Positions 45,795-53,695 of a stretch of 64,000 nucleotides of DNA are shown in pieces. The translations under genes were made by a program, and so were the position numbers. The stretch spans positions 16,165 to 80,164 of the forward strand of contig JAKSRE010000013.1 of NCBI GenBank assembly GCA_024403775.1, given 5' to 3'. This DNA is from Clostridia bacterium (GTDB taxonomy: Bacteria; Bacillota; Clostridia; Saccharofermentanales; Saccharofermentanaceae). Position 1 is the first letter of the stretch. Each line of letters opens with the position of its first letter. The notes under the pieces are model-generated. The model saw nothing but the letters and a program-made list of their open reading frames with translations, was not told the DNA's origin and searched no databases.

Positions 45795-46346
45795 TTGTTC
45801 GGTAAGAGTAAGGAAATCTGGCTTGTTGCAGGCTTGGGAAATCCAGGTGATAAGTATGCCTATAATTGGCATAACTGTGGATTTCTTGCACTGGAATTGA
45901 TGGCAGATAAATGTGGTATCAGACTTGATAAGACTAAGCATAAAGGACTTTTTGGCAAGGGCACTATCTCAGGTAAAGAGGTAATGCTAGTTAAGCCAAT
46001 GACTTTTATGAATAATTCAGGTGAGTGTATAGCCGAGATGGCAAGATATTATAAAATTGATCCGTCTCATATCATTGTTATTTACGATGATATTGATATC
46101 GCTTTGGGTAAAATCAGAGTCAGAGCACAGGGTTCCGCTGGAACACATAATGGAATGAAATCAATTATCAAGCTTCTTGGTACTGAAGGATTTCCAAGAG
46201 TAAGAATTGGTTATGGACCAGTTCCAGAGCACCTTACATTACTTGACTATGTACTTATGGATATTCCTAAGGAACAGCGCCCACTCGTAAACGAATCCTT
46301 TATACAGGCAGTAGATCAGACAATTAAGTGGATAGAGGAGCACTAA
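45795..46346 (+). CDS. pth: Peptidyl-tRNA hydrolase
   Basis: Frees tRNA from stalled peptidyl-tRNA. A 183-residue protein with 'WLVAGLGNPGDKYAYNWHNCGFLALE' (in pieces: LVAGLGNPG, YNWHNCGF, with the catalytic His in NWHN), 'VMLVKPMTFMNNSGE', 'IIVIYDDIDIALGKIRVR' and 'GSAGTHNGMKSI'. The start codon is TTG (45795) with AAGGAG eight bases upstream; there is no ATG in a suitable place. Usually the His motif reads R-H-N, and here it is W-H-N. Between glmU and mfd, as in many Firmicutes. Confidence 0.93.
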   Translation: MFGKSKEIWLVAGLGNPGDKYAYNWHNCGFLALELMADKCGIRLDKTKHKGLFGKGTISGKEVMLVKPMTFMNNSGECIAEMARYYKIDPSHIIVIYDDIDIALGKIRVRAQGSAGTHNGMKSIIKLLGTEGFPRVRIGYGPVPEHLTLLDYVLMDIPKEQRPLVNESFIQAVDQTIKWIEEH

Positions 46347-46356
46347 TCTATTTTTT

Positions 46357-49300
46357 ATGACTCTTGGTGAAGAGACACAGGCTTTTGGAGTAAATGAACT
46401 TCTCGATTTAATAAATCGAGACGATATTTTGATGCAAAAATTCGATGAAGCCTTCGCTGATGAGCGTCATTTAAACCTTACTGGTATGTGTGAACAGCAG
46501 AAGGCTTATATGGTTGCAGCTCTCTCCAAAGCGAGAGGTAAAAAGCCGGTAGTAATTGTTGCTGATGCTGGAAGAGCCAGAACATTTAAGAGTAATTTAT
46601 CCGCTTTTATTGAAGGCGAGGTAGTTACGCTTTTCCCAGAAGATATTGACTATATTAATGCCTTTGCCAGATCTCACGAACTTGAGATGGGTAGAACAGC
46701 AGTATTAACCAGACTTTTGACGGGCAATTTTGATGCCTTAATAATTTGTGCGGGTGCTATTTTAAATCTCTATGAGCGACCAACAGATTATAAAAGCAGA
46801 TTTATAAACTTAAGTTTTGGTGGAACATATAAGCCGGACGAGGCCGTAAAGCACTTGGTTTTCCTTGGCTATGAGCGTTGTGCCATGGTTAAGGAGAGAG
46901 GTGAGTTTGCACTTCGTGGCGATATCCTTGATGTATTTCCACCTGAATCTGATTATCCGATAAGAATCAGTTTCTTTGATGATTCAATTGATTCAATGCG
47001 TGCATTTGCAGTAGGAGATCAGCGTTCAATTCGTAACCTTACGGCTTTAACTATTGGTCCTGCAAGACAGTACATAATCAATGAGGCTCAGCGTCTTGAA
47101 TTAGCGAAGAAAATTAACCATCATGCTAATGTTAACAGTGAAGAGATTCGTAAAGAGTCAAAAACAAAGATTGCAGATATTCTTTTAAGAACTGCTGCAA
47201 ATGACGGTGAGATGGCTTCAACTGGTAATAAGATGCTTCCTCTTAACAAGTACTCTGCTATCCTTTGGGATAAGGCATATTCAGTACTTGATTATATTGA
47301 TACAAAAACATCTGTAGTCTATCTTGATGAATTTGCAGAGGTTAAATCCAGAATGGACGCATATTTTGCGGATCATTATGGAAGAACACAGCATGCATAT
47401 GAGATTGGAAGCATATCAAAGGTTGCTTTCGAGTCTGTATTTACAATAAATGAGCCTATGAAGGCAATAGATAAACTTAAGACAGTTGTAGCTATGGCTA
47501 TGCTTCCTTCAATGTCGAACGGCCTTCCAGGAGCAGTAAAAGCTGAAGCTTTTGGTTCAGCAACAGACAGCTATAAAGGAAATGCAGAAGGATTTGCCAA
47601 AGATGTCGAGGCACTTAAGGGCAATGGCCTTTGTGTTCTTATGTCTTCGGGTGGCAAGAGAACAGAGAAGCTTCTTGAGCAGCTTTCTGAACTCAGAATT
47701 GTCGAAAGTGATAACTTCCACAATATAAAAGTTAATTTAAACAGCGGATTTGTATATCGTAAGATTGGCCTGATGGTAGTTGGTTCCAATGATGTATTTG
47801 GTACTGACTCAGTTATGAAGGTTAAGAAGAAAAATATAAGTGATGAAGAACTCAAAGAGCGTAATACCGCAAGAGCTCTTCAGTTATTTGCTGATATTAA
47901 GCCAGGCGATCTCGTAGTACATGATGTTCATGGTATTGGCCGTTATGTAGGTTTTGAGAAGGGCATGTCTGTAGGTGATACCATAAAGGATTACTTTAAG
48001 ATTGAGTATGCAGATAATTCCTTTATACATGTTCCAACAGATAATCCAAACTCAATCCAGAAATACGTTGGACCTAATAATGGTAATCCAAAGTTATCCA
48101 AGCTTAATAGCAAGGAATGGGAGAATAAGGTTAATAAAGCCAAAGCTTCAATTAAGGTTCTGGCATTTGACCTCATTAAACTTTACGCTTTAAGACGAGC
48201 ATGCAGGGGATTCTCATGTGATCCTGATGATGAACTCGTAAAAGAGTTTGAAGAGAGTTTCCCATATGTTGAGACAGAAGATCAGATTATCGCAATTCGT
48301 GAGATAAAGTCTGATATGGAAGGCGAGCTCCCAATGGACAGACTTCTTTGTGGTGATGTTGGTTTTGGTAAGACTGAAGTAGCATTTAGAGCACTTGTTA
48401 AATGTGTGGAAAACGGTAAGCAGGCATTCATGATTGCACCAACAACTCTTCTTGCACAGCAGCATTATGATAACTTTATAGTGAGATCAAGAGGTCTTAA
48501 TATCAATGTTGCACTACTTTCGAGATTTACTTCAGCAGATAAGTTAAAGGGATATCTTGAAGAGATTAAAAGTGGAAAAATTGATGTTGTAATTGGTACA
48601 CACAGAGTTCTATCCAAGGACGTAGATCCTCATGATCTCGGCCTTCTCATTGTCGATGAGGAGCAGCGTTTTGGTGTTAATCACAAGGAGACAATCAAGA
48701 ATTTTAAGAACAATGTAGATGTCCTTACTCTGACAGCTACACCTATTCCGCGTACATTAAATATGTCTTTAAGTGGTATACGAGATATTTCTGTTTTGCA
48801 GGAACCACCAATGAATCGACGCCCTGTACAGACTTATGTTATTCCTTATGATGAGGAGACAATTGTTCAGGCAATCCTTCGTGAGATATCACGTAACGGA
48901 CAGGTATTCTACCTTCATAATAAGACTGCTGATATTGATAAAGTGGCAGAAAACTTAAGTAAACTTATGCCAGGCGTTCGTATAACCTATGCGCACGGCA
49001 AGATGAGTGAGACTCAGCTTGAGAATATTGTAAATGCCTTTATTCTTGGTGAGTTTGATGTGCTTGTATGCACAACAATCATTGAGTCAGGCGTTGATAT
49101 GCCTAATGTAAATACAATCATTATTGAAGATTCTGATAAATTCGGACTTGCTCAGCTCTATCAGATTAAAGGCCGTGTTGGACGTTCTGATAAGCAGGCA
49201 TATGCTTATATAACTTATGATAATGCGCCTAATAAAGTGCTTAATGAGGAAGCACGTAAGCGATTACTTGCCATTCGTGATTTTACTGAGCTGGGCTCAG

Positions 49301-50019
49301 GTATTAAGATTGCCATGGCTGACCTTGAAGTTCGTGGAGCGGGAGATCTTCTTGGTGCAGAACAGCATGGTCATATGAATGTTATTGGATATGAACTTTA
49401 CTGCAGAATTCTTGATGAGGAAGTAAAGCGTCTTCGTGCTGTATCAGACGTAAAGGGGGCCGTTAATGAAGATGGAAGAAGTATGATAACTGTATCTGAT
49501 GTTGAGAATCAGGATCTTACTGATGAAGAGAAGATTAGCGTTCTTAATACACTTATGCCAGTTAATACAACTGTCAAGATTGACTGTGATTCCTATATTC
49601 CTATCGAATATATTGAAGGCGATGAGGAGAGAATTACTGCTTATCGTCGAATTGCTTTGATTAGTAGCAGGGCGGCATATGATGACTTTATTGATGAGCT
49701 TATCGACCGTTATGGAGAGCCACCTAAGCAGATGTACCTTCTTGCGGGTGTATCTCTTATCCGTTCTCTTGGCCAGCAGACATTAATAGAGAAGATTTCT
49801 TTTGAGGGCCGCAAGGTATATTTGTATTTTGCCAAGAATCGAAAATTGAATATGGCCGCTGTCTCAAATCTTACACGTGAAGAAAAATTCGCTTCCAGAG
49901 TTAGAATTGATGCTTCATCCGAAGCCCACATAAGATATGATTCTGATACTTCAGATAAGGCGAAAATGATTTTAGAGGTTATAGACCTCCTTTCAGTTAT
50001 GCTCAAAAAAGGCGAGTAA
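46357..50019 (+). CDS. mfd: Transcription-repair coupling factor Mfd
   Basis: Removes RNA polymerase stalled at DNA lesions and recruits UvrA. The 1220-residue length is normal. Domains in order are a UvrB-like N-terminal region (about 1-350), linker and RNAP-interaction domain (about 490-590, with 'LVVHDVHGIGRYVGF'), superfamily 2 helicase motor and C-terminal TRCF domain. Motor motifs are 'GDVGFGKTEVAFRA', 'DEEQRFGV', 'TATPIPRTL' and 'IESGVDMPNVNTI', with 'QIKGRVGRSDKQAYAY'. The ATG has only a distant GAGGAG, suggesting coupling to pth ten bases upstream. Confidence 0.95.
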   Translation: MTLGEETQAFGVNELLDLINRDDILMQKFDEAFADERHLNLTGMCEQQKAYMVAALSKARGKKPVVIVADAGRARTFKSNLSAFIEGEVVTLFPEDIDYINAFARSHELEMGRTAVLTRLLTGNFDALIICAGAILNLYERPTDYKSRFINLSFGGTYKPDEAVKHLVFLGYERCAMVKERGEFALRGDILDVFPPESDYPIRISFFDDSIDSMRAFAVGDQRSIRNLTALTIGPARQYIINEAQRLELAKKINHHANVNSEEIRKESKTKIADILLRTAANDGEMASTGNKMLPLNKYSAILWDKAYSVLDYIDTKTSVVYLDEFAEVKSRMDAYFADHYGRTQHAYEIGSISKVAFESVFTINEPMKAIDKLKTVVAMAMLPSMSNGLPGAVKAEAFGSATDSYKGNAEGFAKDVEALKGNGLCVLMSSGGKRTEKLLEQLSELRIVESDNFHNIKVNLNSGFVYRKIGLMVVGSNDVFGTDSVMKVKKKNISDEELKERNTARALQLFADIKPGDLVVHDVHGIGRYVGFEKGMSVGDTIKDYFKIEYADNSFIHVPTDNPNSIQKYVGPNNGNPKLSKLNSKEWENKVNKAKASIKVLAFDLIKLYALRRACRGFSCDPDDELVKEFEESFPYVETEDQIIAIREIKSDMEGELPMDRLLCGDVGFGKTEVAFRALVKCVENGKQAFMIAPTTLLAQQHYDNFIVRSRGLNINVALLSRFTSADKLKGYLEEIKSGKIDVVIGTHRVLSKDVDPHDLGLLIVDEEQRFGVNHKETIKNFKNNVDVLTLTATPIPRTLNMSLSGIRDISVLQEPPMNRRPVQTYVIPYDEETIVQAILREISRNGQVFYLHNKTADIDKVAENLSKLMPGVRITYAHGKMSETQLENIVNAFILGEFDVLVCTTIIESGVDMPNVNTIIIEDSDKFGLAQLYQIKGRVGRSDKQAYAYITYDNAPNKVLNEEARKRLLAIRDFTELGSGIKIAMADLEVRGAGDLLGAEQHGHMNVIGYELYCRILDEEVKRLRAVSDVKGAVNEDGRSMITVSDVENQDLTDEEKISVLNTLMPVNTTVKIDCDSYIPIEYIEGDEERITAYRRIALISSRAAYDDFIDELIDRYGEPPKQMYLLAGVSLIRSLGQQTLIEKISFEGRKVYLYFAKNRKLNMAAVSNLTREEKFASRVRIDASSEAHIRYDSDTSDKAKMILEVIDLLSVMLKKGE

Positions 50020-50025
50020 ATTAAA

Positions 50026-50100
50026 GCCCCAATAGTTTAATGGATAGAATAGCGGTTTCCGGTATCGCTGATACGGGTTCGATTCCTGTTTGGGGCACCA
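50026..50100 (+). tRNA. tRNA-Arg (CCG)
   Basis: GCCCCAA pairs with TTGGGGC; the anticodon stem GCGGT/ATCGC holds the loop TTCCGGT (anticodon CCG). The T arm is ACGGG-TTCGATT-CCTGT, discriminator A, with CCA encoded. It starts six bases after the mfd stop. Confidence 0.95.
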
Positions 50101-50395
50101 GACGTTCATGTTTCATTGTGTTGCTGCAAACAGGTCCTCGAGTGCTACGCACTCTGCGGAACTTGCAGCACAATGGAACATTCACTTATAGGCGCTTCGC
50201 TTGTGCGGAACTAGCAGCAAGATGCTTTATTCGTTTTTAGCGGAAGATAGAAACGAACCCACTCACCAAATGACGCATTTTGGTATCCCAAGGTCCGACT
50301 CCCATATGCATTTTTGTTATTGTCTGAAAAATAAGAGAGGAGGGATTCGAACCCTCGCAGAGCATTAATTTATGTATAATAAAGAATAATTTAAA
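50101..50395. repeat. ~290-bp non-coding structured element, copy 1
   Basis: Starts right after tRNA-Arg. It contains a long imperfect hairpin (arms ATTGTG-TTGCTGCAA and TTGCAGCACAAT, about 50114-50182) and an internal repeat (TGCGGAACTTGCAGCA / TGCGGAACTAGCAGCA). A block shared almost base for base with 56430-56590 runs from the AGAAACGAACCC near 50249 to the TATGTATAATAAAGAA near 50390. Within that block the complement reads as a tRNA T-arm, GAGGG-TTCGAAT-CCCTC. From 50396 to 50528 only a promoter-like TATAAT (50491-50496) for the antitoxin is seen. Confidence 0.7.
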
Positions 50396-50528
50396 TGAGT
50401 TACGAAATTCATATTTCATGAGCTAAGGGAAGAAGTATTATGCGAGTTCTCGGGCTCGCATTTTATGTTCTATCAAATAATGAGGTATGATATAATAATG
50501 ATAAAATTATGATAAGGAAGTGATATGT

Positions 50529-50789
50529 GTGATTCAGATTAGGCCAGTTTCAGATTTGCGTAATAAATTCCCCGAGATAGAAAAAGACGTTAGTACTGGA
50601 GATCCTGTTTATCTTACTAAGAACGGCTACGGAACAATGGTTGTTATGAGTATTGATGCGTATTCACGTTTGGTAGATCCAGTAGAGAGAGCTTTAGACG
50701 AAGCTGATAATCAAGCAAGGACTACATCGGAAAGACTTTCTCACGAAGATGTATTTGGAACATTGAGAGGATTGATTGATGAAAAGTAA
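50529..50789 (+). CDS. Phd/YefM-family antitoxin
   Basis: An 86-residue antitoxin with the Phd/YefM N-terminal DNA-binding fold: 'IRPVSDLRNKFPEIEK', 'VYLTKNGYGTMVVMS' and 'YSRLV', followed by an acidic C-terminal tail that should wrap the toxin. I choose GTG 50529 because AAGGAAG lies eight bases upstream; a GTG three codons earlier overlaps it. It overlaps the toxin gene by 11 bases. Such antitoxins usually bind their own promoter. Confidence 0.88.
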   Translation: MIQIRPVSDLRNKFPEIEKDVSTGDPVYLTKNGYGTMVVMSIDAYSRLVDPVERALDEADNQARTTSERLSHEDVFGTLRGLIDEK

Positions 50790-51108
50790 CTACGAAATCA
50801 GATATCTTCCTATTTTTCTGCAGGATGTTTCAAGTGTAGTTACATACATATCCCAACAACTTAATAATGCTCAAGCAGCTAAGAATTTGATTGATGATTT
50901 GGAAAAGGCAATTATGGAAAGATTGCCTATTTGTGAGTCATTCGAAAGGTATGAAACAAATACAAAAAGAGACAATCCATATTATAGAATCTATGTAGCA
51001 AACTATATCGTTTATTATGTAGTAATTGAGGAAGACAAAAAGAAAATAATGGAAGTAAGACGTTTTTTGTACAAGGGTCAAAATCGAGGAGAGATAATAA
51101 AAGATTAA
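50779..51108 (+). CDS. RelE/ParE-family toxin
   Basis: A 109-residue ribonuclease- or gyrase-type toxin partner. It has the ParE/RelE pattern 'YEIRYLPIFLQDVSSVVTYISQQL', here split as IRYLPIFLQDV and VTYISQQLNN, and the C-terminal strands 'YYRIYVANYIVYYVV' and 'IMEVRRFLYKGQN'. The ATG at 50779 overlaps the antitoxin stop; an alternate TTG three bases earlier is unlikely. Target not predictable. Confidence 0.85.
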   Translation: MKSNYEIRYLPIFLQDVSSVVTYISQQLNNAQAAKNLIDDLEKAIMERLPICESFERYETNTKRDNPYYRIYVANYIVYYVVIEEDKKKIMEVRRFLYKGQNRGEIIKD

Positions 51109-51167
51109 TATATTTGAGTTAGTAATGCTAATCTTCTGAAATAGGAATGTAGAAAAGAATTGTAAAT

Positions 51168-51365
51168 ATGATTGTGAAATATAAAGAACAGCGACTAGAG
51201 TATATAAAAGATTTTCATGGCAGAGAAGTGTTGTGGATTATGAGTCCCAATCAGATAAATATGCCAGGGATGACATTTGTAGGTGGTTATCCAAATGAAT
51301 ATTGTGTTTTTATTGATAAATTAAGCGTTAAAGAACAAGAAGCGATTAGAAATCAGTTGAAGTAA
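51168..51365 (+). CDS. Small hypothetical protein
   Basis: A 65-residue frame with balanced composition ('HGREVLWIMSPNQINMPGMTFVGGYPNEYCVF') and a predicted beta-rich core. No family is recognised. The ribosome site is poor, but the reading frame is preceded by the toxin gene on the same strand and followed closely by another gene, so it may be real. Confidence 0.45.
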   Translation: MIVKYKEQRLEYIKDFHGREVLWIMSPNQINMPGMTFVGGYPNEYCVFIDKLSVKEQEAIRNQLK

Positions 51366-51401
51366 GTTTCTATATAGTAAACGAAAGTATAAAGTAAAAA
51401 T

Positions 51402-51956
51402 ATGAGACAGAAAATAATTTGTATTTCAGGATGTGTAATGCTGTTAGTGTTTTTTTTGCTTAACATACTAGATATTAATTTGTATGTTTCAAGCATAATC
51501 TTGCTTAGTAATGTGATTATAATGATTTGGTATTCGATATTCCTTAATCAAAAATACGATACATTTCATGAGACTGAGTTGCATCGCATATTTCTCCCCC
51601 AATTACAAATGATCATATCAGTTTGTTTAGTGATTTTGGATTTATTTAGTTATTCTAATGTATTAAGAAAACTAGTGAGGATAGACTTTTCAGCTTATGA
51701 TTTTATTGCTTATATATCACTAATGGTAATAGGATGCTCCCTGTATGCATCTACAAAAATGAAAAAAATAATACATACTCACGTTTTTTACTATTTAGTA
51801 ATTCCATTTTTTTCATTTGTTGTTATATCATTCGCAACATATGAACACATAAAGATTTCTATTGTTCTGGTATTCTTTTATGTTGTCTATCAGAGTGTTA
51901 TGTCGGATAAAAATTCTTTTACCAAAATAAGAAATAACTTTCGCAAATATCATTAA
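51402..51956 (+). CDS. Membrane protein of unknown function
   Basis: A 184-residue protein with five or six hydrophobic helices ('VMLLVFFLLNILDINLYV', 'FIAYISLMVIGCSLYAST', 'YLVIPFFSFVVISFATY') and almost no soluble part. I recognise no family. It is AT-rich, with no clear ribosome site, and sits in the accessory zone just before the MerR operators. Confidence 0.5.
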   Translation: MRQKIICISGCVMLLVFFLLNILDINLYVSSIILLSNVIIMIWYSIFLNQKYDTFHETELHRIFLPQLQMIISVCLVILDLFSYSNVLRKLVRIDFSAYDFIAYISLMVIGCSLYASTKMKKIIHTHVFYYLVIPFFSFVVISFATYEHIKISIVLVFFYVVYQSVMSDKNSFTKIRNNFRKYH

Positions 51957-51982
51957 AGTAGAAAAAATGGATCGGAAATAGA

Positions 51983-52001
51983 CTATAAAGTTGCTTTACA
52001 C
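51983..52001. promoter_or_regulatory. Operator-like dyad 1 upstream of the MerR gene
   Basis: CTATAAAGTTGCTTTACAC is a 19-bp imperfect dyad of the same pattern as the one at 52039. It is followed by TATAAA (52002). Confidence 0.55.
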
Positions 52002-52034
52002 TATAAAAAATGCGAAAAACATAAAAAAAAGATA

Positions 52035-52065
52035 TTGACTGTAAAGTTTGTTTATAGATTAAAGT
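52035..52065 (+). promoter_or_regulatory. MerR-type promoter with 19-bp spacer and operator dyad
   Basis: TTGACT (52035-52040), a 19-base spacer and TAAAGT (52060-52065) enclose the dyad CTGTAAAGTTTGTTTATAG (52039-52057). The overlong spacer with a dyad between -35 and -10 is the hallmark of MerR-regulated promoters. Confidence 0.7.
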
Positions 52066-52095
52066 AGCCTCATAAATCACAAGGAGGTCACTAAG

Positions 52096-52848
52096 ATGAC
52101 AATAAAAGAAGTGGAACAGCTCTTAGAAGTTCCAAGAGCGACTGTAAGATTTTATGAAAAAGAAGGACTTATTACACCGACCAGAGAAGGAAATGGATAC
52201 AGGGATTATTCTGATGAAGATGTAGAGAAGTTGAAAAAAATTATTATCCTTCGAAAGATTGGAATGTCTGTCGAGGAAATCGATGATCTTTTTGATGGCA
52301 TAAGATCTATGGATGAGGCTCTTGATACAAATATAGAAAATCTTCAAAAACAAATGGATGAATTGAAGGGAGCAATGAAACTTAGTCAGAAAATGAAAGA
52401 AGACTTTGTACAAATCGCTTCAATGGATGTGAATGCATATTGGAATACGATTGAAGAAGAAGAGAAACATGGCAATAGATTTATGGATATTGCAAAAGAT
52501 ATTATAGAGATTGAGAAAGGGGTTTTCGCGAGCTACTTCTCTGCAATTGATAGAGATGGAAACCCATATGAGTCATTTCCAAGAATACTCTTAAATGTAA
52601 TAACATGTACTGTAATTGCTGGAATTATTATATGTCTTTTTGAGAAAAACTGGTCTGTTCAGAACTTTTTGAGGGGAATTAGGGGAATAGTTTCTATAAT
52701 GGTTTTAGAGATGGTCTTGTCTATTCCTTTGTATTTTCTTGGAAAGAAATATGAATGGATTCGAAAGAACAGAAATAAAGCATTGTACATTGTAGCATTG
52801 ATTTTATGTGTATTATTGCTGATTTTGGTAAGTATGTATGGGAATTAA
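52096..52848 (+). CDS. MerR-family regulator with C-terminal membrane helices
   Basis: A 250-residue protein. The N-terminal MerR winged helix is clear ('TIKEVEQLLEVPRATVRFYEKEGL', written in parts: VPRATVRFYEKEGL, RDYSDEDV), followed by 'LRKIGMSVEEIDDLF' and a dimerisation coil to about residue 115. The ligand domain is replaced by a linker and three hydrophobic helices in the last 90 residues (ending 'ALYIVALILCVLLLILVSM'). A membrane-tethered one-component regulator is likely. AAGGAGG precedes the ATG. It probably acts on its own promoter just upstream; no separate target gene is obvious. Confidence 0.88.
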   Translation: MTIKEVEQLLEVPRATVRFYEKEGLITPTREGNGYRDYSDEDVEKLKKIIILRKIGMSVEEIDDLFDGIRSMDEALDTNIENLQKQMDELKGAMKLSQKMKEDFVQIASMDVNAYWNTIEEEEKHGNRFMDIAKDIIEIEKGVFASYFSAIDRDGNPYESFPRILLNVITCTVIAGIIICLFEKNWSVQNFLRGIRGIVSIMVLEMVLSIPLYFLGKKYEWIRKNRNKALYIVALILCVLLLILVSMYGN

Positions 52849-52865
52849 TTGATGATTAAATTGGG

Positions 52866-52900
52866 TTTTAATCGCACTATCCAACCTCAATAATGAAGAC
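52866..52900. repeat. Dispersed short repeat, copy 1 (TTTAATCGCRCTATCCAAC)
   Basis: About 35-40 bases starting TTTTAATCGCACTATCCAAC match 57507-57545 with few changes. Both lie directly downstream of an accessory gene. Confidence 0.6.
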
Positions 52901-52991
52901 TTTAAATTACGATATATTGATATTACATTTTACGTTTTCATCACTCATTAATCGATTGTGATGGATAACACTATTGAAAAAAACATAAGCA

Positions 52992-53021
52992 AAAAAGGCG
53001 TGATATCACGCCTTTATTTTT
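52992..53021 (+). terminator. Terminator between the MerR and TetR genes
   Basis: AAAGGCGTGA and TCACGCCTTT form a perfect long stem, followed by ATTTTTG. Confidence 0.82.
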
Positions 53022-53038
53022 GTTCAAATTTCTTTTTG

Positions 53039-53067
53039 TTGACGTGTGTTTGCTTTGGTGTTATTAT
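53039..53067 (+). promoter_or_regulatory. Promoter of the TetR-dikinase operon
   Basis: TTGACG, a 17-base spacer and TATTAT. The expected transcription start falls at the edge of the operator at 53071. Confidence 0.7.
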
Positions 53068-53070
53068 TTT

Positions 53071-53086
53071 ATTAAACGCGTTTAAT
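53071..53086. promoter_or_regulatory. TetR operator: perfect 16-bp palindrome
   Basis: ATTAAACGCGTTTAAT is a perfect palindrome just downstream of the -10 and 13 bases before the TetR start. A repressor bound here would block its own operon. Confidence 0.7.
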
Positions 53087-53098
53087 AATTGAGGTTTA

Positions 53099-53695
53099 AT
53101 GCTTATGCGTAAAGAAGAAAAGATAAATCTTACCAGGGAGAAGTTACTAGCTTCTACTGAGAAACTAATTGAAAATACTGACGATCCGTTCAAGGTTACC
53201 TCAAGACAGATTGCTGGTGAATCTGGTATGCAGGCAGCTATGATTAACTATTGCTTTGGCTCCAGGGAGAATCTAATATATCGAGTTTTTGAGAAGAAAT
53301 ATGAGAGTGCTCTTAGCGACCATAACGTATTAGCGATTGTTAACTCTGATGATTTATCTCCCAGCGATAAACTCAAGAATCTTCATTTTATAATTGCAAG
53401 ATTTCTAATAAATGACTTTAAATATACCAAGGCTATAACTAACTATGTTTTGTTCAAGCGTGACCTAAGTAAAGAAGCCTTCAGTGTTAAGTATGTTATG
53501 GAACACTATAAAGGTACCAAGAGCTTATCTGAGTGTAAGATTATCTCTTATGAGTTATCTACTATGCTACAGCTGATTATCTATAGAAAAGATGATTTTA
53601 AGTGTGATATGGGTATCGATTTATACGACGACAATGAACTTAGGAATTTGATCAATCTTCGAATTGATTTACTATTAGGGGAGGTGAAGTCATGA
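53099..53695 (+). CDS. TetR-family transcriptional regulator
   Basis: A 198-residue regulator. The N-terminal TetR helix-turn-helix has 'TREKLLASTEKLI', 'VTSRQIAGESGMQAAMINYCFGSRENLIYRVF' (in pieces: TSRQIAGESGMQ, INYCFGSRENLI). The C-terminal ligand domain is helical and unassigned. Two in-frame ATGs (53099 and 53105) share the GAGG upstream. It overlaps the dikinase gene by four bases (ATGA), so both are made together, and the palindrome before it suggests autorepression relieved by a ligand. Confidence 0.9.
   Translation: MLMRKEEKINLTREKLLASTEKLIENTDDPFKVTSRQIAGESGMQAAMINYCFGSRENLIYRVFEKKYESALSDHNVLAIVNSDDLSPSDKLKNLHFIIARFLINDFKYTKAITNYVLFKRDLSKEAFSVKYVMEHYKGTKSLSECKIISYELSTMLQLIIYRKDDFKCDMGIDLYDDNELRNLINLRIDLLLGEVKS

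Noticed and set aside
50040..50240. Plus-strand frame overlapping tRNA-Arg
   Set aside because: Lies inside the tRNA and the repeat; composition is not protein-like.
50237..50419. Minus-strand frame in repeat copy 1, with a similar frame at 56320-56637
   Set aside because: The two frames share text, but the text ('CEGSN') comes from reading a tRNA T-arm-like sequence; the flanks differ in length and no ribosome site is present. Better explained as a repeated non-coding element.
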